This document shows, in pieces, positions 15,141 through 21,521 of a stretch of DNA of 23,918 bases. The translations under genes were made by a program, and so were the position numbers. The stretch is taken from assembly GCA_030425055.1 (NCBI GenBank), contig JAUHVN010000010.1:1-23918 (forward strand), written 5' to 3'. A model generated the notes under the pieces. That model was not told where the DNA came from and did not search any database. It worked only from the letters and a program-made list of their open reading frames with translations. Position 1 is the stretch's first letter, and each line of letters starts with the position of its first letter. Origin of the DNA: Actinomycetes bacterium. GTDB taxonomy: Bacteria; Actinomycetota; Actinomycetes; Actinomycetales; Microbacteriaceae.

Positions 15141-17588
15141 ATGCCAGACGCCATCAAGCCCGGTGAGATCCCGGGCGCCGAGATCCTGCCCGAGGTCATC
15201 GAGGAGCAGGCCGCGGTCATCACCGCGGCGGGCGCGAGCGTGCGCGACAACGGCTCCGACGTGCACGCGAAGTGGCAGGCGCTCGCCGGCGTCTACGAGG
15301 CCCCCGAGTCGGGTCTGCTGCTCGACGTGATGTCACCGGTCGGCACGCAGGCGACGACCGCGGGCGACAACCTGCAGACGCTGGGCCGCGCGCTGTCGCG
15401 GTTCGCCGATGACGTGCGGCCCATCAAGGCCGAACTCGACTCGCTGCGCGCCCAGGCGACCGCGTTCGTCGATTACGTGGTGGGTCCCGGCGTGCAGGTG
15501 CGCGAGACGAACCCGGCGTGGATCCGCAACCGCTCGCGGCCGGGCCGCGCCGACGGCAGCGGCGGGGCGAACATCCCCCAGTACCACTACGTGCAGAAGG
15601 AGTGGCACGAGCACCAGGAGTCGGTCGATCGCAACAACGAGCTCATCGCCGCCGTCAACGCCGCGCAGGTGCGGTTGTGGGACGCCGAGCGCACGTGCGC
15701 GAACGCCATCCGGGCGTTGTACGGCGCCGCGCCGCTGCGCGCCTTCCAGTCCGAGGACGACCCGCTCGGGTATGGCCTGGAGGAGATCCCCGAGGGCACC
15801 GAGATGCCGTGGGGTGCCGCCGTCGAGCGCTCGGAGGGGTGCGGAGAGGCGACCTTCAACTTCGTCGTCAAGGACTTCCTGTGGGAGGGCATCGTCGTCG
15901 GAGGCATCTGGGGAACCGTCGAAGGCCTCGGCACCCTGACGCTCGGGTACAACCCCGCGACCGGCGACTTCTTCTCAGGTGAGGCGTACGGCGCCGCGTG
16001 GGGCGGGCTCGGGATGCTGGTCGCCGGCAGCGTGATGAACTCGCCCGTCTTCATGCCGATGATGCTCGCCGATCAGGGCATGGAGGCGTGGGGCGGCGGC
16101 GGGTTCCTGCCGCAGGAGGTGCGCGACTTCAAAGCGCGCGCCGACGAGGTCGCCCTCGAGATGGGCAAGGGCCTCATCGCGTGGGACTCGTGGCAGGACG
16201 ACCCCGGCACCGCGCTCGGCGAGTCGGTGTTCAACGTCGCGACGATCCTCATCCCCGCCGGCGCGGCCGTCACCGGCGTCAAGACCGCCGGAGGAGCGGC
16301 GAGCGTCATGGGGCGCATGGCGCGCATCGTCGACCTCGTCGACCCGGCCGCGTGGGCCTTCCGCGGCGCCGGCAGCGTGGGCAACCTCACCCTGGGCTCG
16401 ATCGACAACCTCGTCGCGCGCCTCGACGGCACGCTCCCCCACTTCGACCCGCCGCACGTCGAGGTGCACACCGCGACGGATGCGGCATCCGCGATCGACA
16501 TGCTCGACGACTGGGGAGTCGACCTCGGCACCGTCACCGCTCGTGTCGACGACGGCGTCCCCGTGCTGGAGTTCCCCGGCGGCGCCATCGAGCTTCCGAC
16601 GGGCGCGTTCGACGACGCGCTCGGGTCGGTGCGCGGAGCGGACGGCGGCGTGGAGGTCCCCGCGACTGTGCGCGAACCCGAGTTGGTCGGCGCTGGCGGC
16701 TCCGGCGGGTCGGGGGGCACGGGTTCGGTGGTCGACTCCGGTCCGGTGCACGGAGGCGGAGGCTCGTTGGGCGACGCGCCGAGCCCGGGTGGCGCCGGCA
16801 CCGACTCCGGCGGTAGCGGAGGCGGTGGCGACAGCGGCGATACACCTCCCGCCGGGACGTCAGCGAATCACGGCGGCCCGACTGACGGCGATGTCCCTCG
16901 CGATCCGACTGCCGCGCAGCCCGTCGCAAGAGCCGAAGGCCCACTGTACTCCGACGCCGAGGCGGGGCCCGGGTGGTCACGCGCGCCCGACACCGGATCG
17001 GTCGATCCCGATTATGGGAAGCGACGCGATGACAGTGGAACTCCACAGCCCTGGTATGCCGGCTCCGAGGTCGACAACCCCGATGTTGCGGCGCTTGTCG
17101 AAGATCCCTTTGCTCCCTTCGGACGCGACGCCGACGGCACGCCGATTGCCGATCAGGCGGACTGGAACTCGCGCTACACCTACCCCGATCACGCTGACGG
17201 CAGTCCCGGTGGAGTTCGTTGGCCGGCGAACGACGGCGCGGTCGCCGGCACGCGGGTGCATTACGACAGCGTCGAGGCCCTGACCCGCGACTACCCCGAG
17301 TTCTCAGACCTGGACCGAATCGGGGGTTGGCGCGGGGACTACCTGACGGTCGAGGGAACATCCTTCGAGCAGCGCGGACTCACTCCGGGGCACCGAGCGA
17401 TGGAGTACTCCACGTTCGACCTGGCACCCAGCCTGCCAACGGGTGTACGAATCGAGGTCTCCGTCGTCGACGAGGCGCTCGGATTCCCCGGAGGCGGCTG
17501 GCAGATCCGCTTCTTCCGTGTCGCGCATGACGGCACACCCACCTACCTCAGCGTCGATGAGCTGATCGATCTGGAGGTCCTGCTGTGA
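15141..17588 (+). CDS. T7SS polymorphic toxin with C-terminal TNT-like NAD+ glycohydrolase domain
   Basis: 815 residues, modular. Residues 1-110 are helical with W45 and Y52-x-x-x-E56 ('WQALAGVYEAPE'), the conserved secretion-type segment of actinobacterial T7SS toxins. About 245-400 holds glycine- and alanine-rich hydrophobic stretches. About 515-600 is a flexible Gly/Ser/Thr/Pro linker. The last ~125 residues resemble tuberculosis necrotizing toxin (TNT, DUF4237): 'LDRIGGWRGDYL', 'GTSFEQRGL' and 'FPGGGWQIRFF', with R726, Y734 and Q788. In M. tuberculosis TNT the matching residues, from memory, are R757, Y765 and Q822, with nearly the same spacing. TNT hydrolyses NAD+ and kills cells from within. 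The first immunity-like gene overlaps the stop by GTGA. Toxin class is confident; activity is not proven. Confidence 0.9.
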   Translation: MPDAIKPGEIPGAEILPEVIEEQAAVITAAGASVRDNGSDVHAKWQALAGVYEAPESGLLLDVMSPVGTQATTAGDNLQTLGRALSRFADDVRPIKAELDSLRAQATAFVDYVVGPGVQVRETNPAWIRNRSRPGRADGSGGANIPQYHYVQKEWHEHQESVDRNNELIAAVNAAQVRLWDAERTCANAIRALYGAAPLRAFQSEDDPLGYGLEEIPEGTEMPWGAAVERSEGCGEATFNFVVKDFLWEGIVVGGIWGTVEGLGTLTLGYNPATGDFFSGEAYGAAWGGLGMLVAGSVMNSPVFMPMMLADQGMEAWGGGGFLPQEVRDFKARADEVALEMGKGLIAWDSWQDDPGTALGESVFNVATILIPAGAAVTGVKTAGGAASVMGRMARIVDLVDPAAWAFRGAGSVGNLTLGSIDNLVARLDGTLPHFDPPHVEVHTATDAASAIDMLDDWGVDLGTVTARVDDGVPVLEFPGGAIELPTGAFDDALGSVRGADGGVEVPATVREPELVGAGGSGGSGGTGSVVDSGPVHGGGGSLGDAPSPGGAGTDSGGSGGGGDSGDTPPAGTSANHGGPTDGDVPRDPTAAQPVARAEGPLYSDAEAGPGWSRAPDTGSVDPDYGKRRDDSGTPQPWYAGSEVDNPDVAALVEDPFAPFGRDADGTPIADQADWNSRYTYPDHADGSPGGVRWPANDGAVAGTRVHYDSVEALTRDYPEFSDLDRIGGWRGDYLTVEGTSFEQRGLTPGHRAMEYSTFDLAPSLPTGVRIEVSVVDEALGFPGGGWQIRFFRVAHDGTPTYLSVDELIDLEVLL

Positions 17589-18088
17589 ACGCCAAGGGTT
17601 TGACTGCCGTAGCCGGCTGGCTCGCCGAGTACGGGCAGACGGTCGTCAGCACCGACCACGGGCTCGACCTCGCAGACGGCGAGGTCGAGCTGAGAGTGCG
17701 TCGCCGCGCCGACGGTTGGACCGTCCACAAGGTCTGGCGCGACCAGGACCGCGGAGTGGTGTTCGCGGCCTCTGAGGCGACGGACGTCGATCGCTACCTC
17801 GCCCTCACGTCGGCGAACGAGGTGCGCGCTCGACTCGGGCTCCCGCGCCTTCGCCACGGCGTGCAAACGGACGCGGATGGCATCGCGATGCCCGCCGAAG
17901 GCTTCGTCCTCATCGGCGATCTCAAGGCGGGGTTTGTCCTGACTCACGATGCCACGGGCCACGCATGGCGATTCGCCAGCGATATCGACGCGTCTCGATT
18001 CAGTCGGTACGCCTCCACGCCCCCCGACCTGTTGCGAAGGGCGATCACCTCGCCTCATTCCGACCTCGGAGATACTCGAAATCGATGA
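17585..18088 (+). CDS. Candidate cognate immunity protein (Imm61/IFT-like), copy 1
   Basis: 167 residues, soluble, alpha plus beta. The core 'GEVELRVRRRADGWTVHKV' then 'ATDVDRYLAL' then 'RARLGLPRL' matches the pattern of two other proteins in this window (E-[VI]-x-[FL]-x-V-R-R, then a D-x-x-[RF]-[YF]-L stretch). The family seems to be that of TNT immunity factors (IFT, Rv3902c; Imm61), by size (about 170 residues) and position, recalled and not checked. It starts with GTG overlapping the toxin stop, the classical place for the cognate antidote. It would bind and block the TNT domain in the cytosol. Its last ~12 residues are hydrophilic and probably disordered. Confidence 0.72.
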   Translation: MNAKGLTAVAGWLAEYGQTVVSTDHGLDLADGEVELRVRRRADGWTVHKVWRDQDRGVVFAASEATDVDRYLALTSANEVRARLGLPRLRHGVQTDADGIAMPAEGFVLIGDLKAGFVLTHDATGHAWRFASDIDASRFSRYASTPPDLLRRAITSPHSDLGDTRNR

Positions 18089-18158
18089 CCACCGGCGAAT
18101 CGGGCGGCTTGGTCGAGCCGAGGAAGTGCGCTTCCGCAGTCGGTAGCGAGGCACTCGA

Positions 18159-18662
18159 GTGATCGTGCTGTCGGATGCGTTCGAGCCATGGGCCGGACGC
18201 GTCGGGTACGCCGTGACCCGGGAGGACGACGCCGTGATCGTCGCCACCGAACCCGGCGGTGAGATCCGGTTCACCGTCCGCCGGTTCGGCGACGAGTTCC
18301 ATCTGTCCCGCGCGGAGCGCGCCGAGGCCCCGCAGCCCGAGATGGTCTCGACGCAACCCGCCGACATCGAGCGGTTTCTCACCGTCCAGCTGGGGATCGA
18401 CATGCGCGCAGCGGCCGATCTTCCGCGGCTTCGCCTCCCCTTCGCCGTCGACCGATGCGCACCCGGATTCGTGTTCGCAGAGATGAACAGCGGGTGGGCG
18501 ACACTTCTCCGAGAGGAGAGCGGCCCGATCGCCGCGCGGTTCCGGGACTGGTCGATGCACCTTGCCGTCTGGTTCTCGTACTATGCCGAAGCCGAGCTCG
18601 CGGATCTGCGCAGCTCCTTGGTCGCGGAATCGGGGGCACCGGTCTTCGCCGGGATGACATGA
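18159..18662 (+). CDS. Candidate immunity protein (Imm61/IFT-like), copy 2
   Basis: 167 residues, the same length as copy 1 and clearly of the same design: 'GEIRFTVRRFGDEFHLSRA', 'ADIERFLTVQLGIDMRAAADLPRL' and 'APGFVFAEMNSGWATL' align along their length with 'GEVELRVRRRADGWTVHKV', 'TDVDRYLAL...RARLGLPRL' and 'AEGFVLIGDLKAGFVL' of copy 1. Identity is low, so this is an old duplication or a separate acquisition. The GTG has GAGG eight bases upstream, and 70 bases separate it from copy 1. It could neutralise a different toxin-tip variant, or be an orphan antidote from a lost toxin. Coupled to the zinc-ribbon gene by an ATGA overlap. Confidence 0.68.
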   Translation: MIVLSDAFEPWAGRVGYAVTREDDAVIVATEPGGEIRFTVRRFGDEFHLSRAERAEAPQPEMVSTQPADIERFLTVQLGIDMRAAADLPRLRLPFAVDRCAPGFVFAEMNSGWATLLREESGPIAARFRDWSMHLAVWFSYYAEAELADLRSSLVAESGAPVFAGMT

Positions 18663-18895
18663 GCGACCCGGAAGGCACCGAGCCGAGAACCTGGGAGCAG
18701 CAGGGCTGCGCGGTGTGCCGGCGGCAATGGGAGTCCGGTGAGCGCCCGCAGTTCGTGGCCGAGAGCATCGCCGACCGCAGCCGGCTCTATCGCTGCGACG
18801 TGTGCGGGACTTGGTGGTTGTCGACCGAGCGCTACGCTGTCGCAGTCGAAGAGCATGAGATCAGCGGGATGTACGGGGAGTCGCTAGGTGCCTGA
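18659..18895 (+). CDS. Small zinc-ribbon protein of the immunity array
   Basis: 78 residues. Two CxxC pairs, 'GCAVCRRQW' near 17-20 and 'RCDVCGTWW' near 45-48, are 28 residues apart, as in treble-clef or zinc-ribbon metal sites. Aromatic residues around both pairs ('TWWLSTERY') fit a protein-binding knuckle. There is no other domain. The ATG overlaps the preceding stop (ATGA), and the next gene starts inside its end. I do not recognise a family. Location in the antidote series suggests an immunity or accessory role, by position only. Confidence 0.65.
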   Translation: MSDPEGTEPRTWEQQGCAVCRRQWESGERPQFVAESIADRSRLYRCDVCGTWWLSTERYAVAVEEHEISGMYGESLGA

Positions 18896-19262
18896 ACAGC
18901 GTGCGGACACCGCACTGGAAGTCGCCATCCATTCCGGGCTGACAGACTCGGCGAGCGCGCCCGCGCTCGACGGACTGCGGAGCCTCATGGCTGCAGGCTC
19001 GAGCACGGTTCGATACTTCGTCCGCCAGCATCTCCAGCAGGGCGAGCGGGTTCCGTTCGCCCTGCTCCGACGGACCACCGACGGGACGACGGTTCGGGAT
19101 GAAGTGCTTCGCGACGTCGACGTGTGGGAACCCGACCGCAACGGAAGCATCGAGCGGGCGATCCGCTCACCCCTGGACTCCGATCTGGAGGAAGTGACGG
19201 CGGCGTCGGCAGCCGCCGTCGAGCAGATGGTCGCCGACCGCCGCTACCGCCCGCTGCCGTGA
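18888..19262 (+). CDS. Unknown protein of the immunity array
   Basis: 124 residues, acidic-to-neutral, soluble. Two helical stretches (about 3-50) precede a strand-rich centre 'ERVPFALLRRTTDGTTVRDEVLRDVDVW' and a helical C-terminus 'SDLEEVTAASAAAVEQMV'. No motif is recognised. The GTG start lies eight bases inside the zinc-ribbon gene, and the stop overlaps the GTG of the Imm35-like gene by four, so it belongs to the same transcript. Immunity is suggested only by context. Confidence 0.6.
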   Translation: MPEQRADTALEVAIHSGLTDSASAPALDGLRSLMAAGSSTVRYFVRQHLQQGERVPFALLRRTTDGTTVRDEVLRDVDVWEPDRNGSIERAIRSPLDSDLEEVTAASAAAVEQMVADRRYRPLP

Positions 19263-19849
19263 TCGATCGCGACGAAGCACGCCGCCTCGTGACAGCGCTT
19301 CTCGACGAGGCGGAGCGGAACGGGGGCACTCCGTGCGTACTCGTCGGCGATGCGGTCGATTACGGCGACTGGTGGGTGCAGGGCTACCAGAGCCGTGCCT
19401 TCGTGGAGAGCGGCGACGTCCTGAGTGCCCTCGCCGGCAACGGACCCGTGGTCGTCCCGAAGGACGGATCCGACCCCTTCCACCTCTCCAGCACAGAGCC
19501 GGCCGAGACGCAGATGGCGCGACTCCGACGCGCGGAGCGCGAAGATGTCGAGCGACACCCGTTGAACTCCGATGAGGCACGGCGGCACGCAGAGCAGTCC
19601 CTCTCGGCATCGACGCGTGCCGACGGAATCGAGCGAGTCATCACCAGGACCGTCGAGGCCGGCGGGTACTGGGTTTTCTTCTTCCAGGGGCGGGACTACA
19701 TCGAGAAGGACGACCTTCGCGCCATGCTGGCCGGCAACGCGCCGCTCGTCGTTCCCAAGGATGGATCCGCGTCCTTCAAGCTCGGCATCCACGAGGACAT
19801 CGGTGGGCAGCTCGAGCGTCTCGCCGACGGCACCTACGACGCTTCCTAG
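19259..19849 (+). CDS. Tandem Imm35-like immunity protein
   Basis: 196 residues built of two related halves. Each has 'G-x-W-V-x-x-[YF]-x-x-R-x-[FY]-[VI]-E' followed by 'ALAGNGPVVVPKDGS' (57-71) in the first half and 'MLAGNAPLVVPKDGS' (156-170) in the second. The W...Y...LaGN-x-P-[VL]-V-x-x-DG pattern is that of Imm35 (YrhB-like) immunity proteins, normally a single ~90-residue domain. A two-domain version could bind two toxin molecules or two toxin types. The GTG start overlaps the preceding stop (GTGA). An earlier in-frame ATG at 19124 would lie wholly inside the upstream gene and adds no family sequence. Confidence 0.78.
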   Translation: MIDRDEARRLVTALLDEAERNGGTPCVLVGDAVDYGDWWVQGYQSRAFVESGDVLSALAGNGPVVVPKDGSDPFHLSSTEPAETQMARLRRAEREDVERHPLNSDEARRHAEQSLSASTRADGIERVITRTVEAGGYWVFFFQGRDYIEKDDLRAMLAGNAPLVVPKDGSASFKLGIHEDIGGQLERLADGTYDAS

Positions 19850-20271
19850 CCGAGGAGCATCCGGGCCGCTTGGACGACGCTCTTGTCGGCGATCCAGCCG
19901 AAGCGACGCGCCTGGGGGCGCTGCGCGATGAGCGCCCGCACTCCGCCGCGCTCGACGACATGGCCGCGCTCGGTCGCGGTGAGGGTGGCGGCGGGGTCTT
20001 CGCCGGGAAGCGGATCGCCCAGGCCCGCATTCGAGCGCCAGATCGTGCCCAGGCACAGGACCAGGAAAACGTCGGCCGTGACCAGCGTGTCGAAGCGTCC
20101 GAGCGTCGACCAGCGGCCGCGATCCTGCTTGTCCACGGCGAACCCGTCGTCGCGGCGGACGGCGAACGCCACCTCCTGGTCGCCCCAGCCGTGCACGATG
20201 TCCGCCCCCGAGATCGGTCTGGGCATCGCGGCCCGCTCCGCCCACGCGGCCAGGATGTCGTCGTCGGTCAC
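19846..20271 (-). CDS. Opposite-strand third Imm61/IFT-like protein
   Basis: 141 residues, convergent with the Imm35-like gene; their stops overlap at CTAG. The core 'EVAFAVRRDDGFAVDKQDR' then 'TADVFLVLCLGTIWRSNAGLGDPL' follows the same pattern as the two plus-strand copies ('GEVELRVRR...', 'GEIRFTVRR...'; then D-x-x-x-[YF]-L...L-G). I treat it as a distant third member of the TNT-immunity-like group. GTG is chosen as start because it directly precedes 'TDDDILAAW', and GGAG lies about ten bases upstream. The upstream extension reads through the divergent promoter gap. Homology is by eye only. Confidence 0.6.
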   Translation of the reverse strand: MTDDDILAAWAERAAMPRPISGADIVHGWGDQEVAFAVRRDDGFAVDKQDRGRWSTLGRFDTLVTADVFLVLCLGTIWRSNAGLGDPLPGEDPAATLTATERGHVVERGGVRALIAQRPQARRFGWIADKSVVQAARMLLG

Positions 20272-20361
20272 ACGACGATTCTCCCCGACTGCCCCAGAGG
20301 CTGGCCACCTCATCGGGCGCTGACGAAAGGCTCGCCCTCCGCACGTGAGATGCTGAGGCGC

Positions 20362-20721
20362 ATGCCCACCTTCCCCGAGTCGATGACGCGTCTCGAAGAG
20401 GTCGTGATCGACTCGCTCCGAGCGAGGTTGGGCGCGGCCGTCGCCGGGTTCGTCGTCGCGGAGACGCGCGATGAGCCGACGCCCTGGCTGACCCTCGAGT
20501 TCCGTGTCTTCGACTACCTGCCCGTCGTCTTCGTCTACGACCGTGGGCGGGGCGGCTTCAGCGTCGACTACGGGGCCCGGCGCATCGGAATGCAGGTGCC
20601 ACAGCCGGCGACCGGGATCGCCAGCCCGGATGACATCGCCGAGATCGTGGACGCGTTCGCCGATACCGCCCGGCTGTGGGTGCCCGACAAGTTCCTCAAA
20701 GCTCGCGGCTACCTCAAGTAG
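20362..20721 (+). CDS. Unknown 119-residue protein at the end of the immunity array
   Basis: 119 residues, soluble. A helix at 5-25, then a beta-rich centre 'PWLTLEFRVFDYLPVVFVYDRGRGGFSVDYG' (41-71), then helix 'DIAEIVDAFADTARLWVPDKFLKARGYL'. I do not recognise the family. The small alpha/beta design and position next to other immunity genes make an immunity role possible. GAGG lies close before the ATG at 20362; an in-frame ATG at 20350 would add four residues. It is divergent from the third IFT-like gene across a 90-base gap that must hold both promoters. Confidence 0.65.
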   Translation: MPTFPESMTRLEEVVIDSLRARLGAAVAGFVVAETRDEPTPWLTLEFRVFDYLPVVFVYDRGRGGFSVDYGARRIGMQVPQPATGIASPDDIAEIVDAFADTARLWVPDKFLKARGYLK

Positions 20722-20743
20722 CGCGGCTGACGGCGGCCCGAAG

Positions 20744-20808
20744 TCCGCAGAATGTCACGTACTCCGCAGAATTCCGCACGAATCCTGCGAGGTTGGCGCG
20801 ATTCTGCG
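20744..20808. repeat. Short direct and inverted repeats in a convergent gap
   Basis: TCCGCAGAAT occurs at 20744-20753 and 20763-20772, starts 19 bases apart. The inverted form ATTCTGCG lies at 20801-20808. The arms can pair as a stem with a 28-base loop, so this could act as a transcription end for the two convergent genes. It could equally be a remnant of a protein-binding repeat. No T-run is present. Confidence 0.45.
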
Positions 20809-20827
20809 AAGTCGAGGAAGGATGCCG

Positions 20828-21520
20828 CTACGCGCGCAGCGCGGCGTCGACCGCGGCATCCGCGTGGATGCGAGTGGTCGGGAAGACCGGCACCGGGCTG
20901 TCGGCGGCGGACACCAGCAGCTCGATCTCGGTGCAGCCGAGGATGACGCCCTGCGCGCCGGCATCCACGAGGCGGGCGATCACCGCGCGGTACACATCGC
21001 GCGAGGCATCCGACACGATGCCCTGGACGAGCTCGTCGTAGATGACGCGGTGCACGAGCGCGCGGTCGTCGTCACCGGGCACCAGCACGTCGATGCCGCG
21101 GGAGCGAAGGCGCTCGCGGTAGAAGTCCTGCTCCATCGTGAACGCGGTGCCCAGCAGCCCGACCCGATCCAGGCCCGCGGCGGTGATCGCGTCGGCGGTC
21201 GCATCGGCGATGTGCAGCACCGGGATCGCGACCGCAGCCTCGATCGCATCGACGACCTTGTGCATCGTGTTGGTGCAGAGCACGATCAGCTCGGCACCGC
21301 CCGCCTGAAGTGCCTGCGCCCGGCCCGCGAGCATCCGTCCCGCTTCGTCCCACCGCCCCTCGGACTGAAGGCGCTCGACCTCGGCGAAGTCGACCGAGTC
21401 GAGCAGGATGCGGGCCGAGTGCACTCCACCGAGGCGTTCGCGCACGCGCTCGTTGGCGAGCCGGTAGTACTCGATCGACGACTCCCAGCTCATGCCGCCG
21501 AGCATGCCGATGACGCGCAC
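20828..21520 (-). CDS. Aspartate/glutamate racemase family protein
   Basis: 230 residues, cofactor-independent PLP-free racemase fold. The family opening 'MRVIGMLGGMSWESSIEYYR' is complete. Two catalytic cysteines are present: C82 in 'IVLCTNTMHK' and C196 in 'VILGCTEIELL', the two-base pair that removes and returns the alpha-proton. Length is typical (about 230). The usual substrate is aspartate, sometimes glutamate; sequence alone does not decide. The GTG start lies one base past the glyS stop, so the two are translationally linked. Product D-amino acids could feed wall synthesis. A broader amino-acid racemase activity is possible. Confidence 0.9.
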   Translation of the reverse strand: MRVIGMLGGMSWESSIEYYRLANERVRERLGGVHSARILLDSVDFAEVERLQSEGRWDEAGRMLAGRAQALQAGGAELIVLCTNTMHKVVDAIEAAVAIPVLHIADATADAITAAGLDRVGLLGTAFTMEQDFYRERLRSRGIDVLVPGDDDRALVHRVIYDELVQGIVSDASRDVYRAVIARLVDAGAQGVILGCTEIELLVSAADSPVPVFPTTRIHADAAVDAALRA

Positions 21521-21521
21521 G

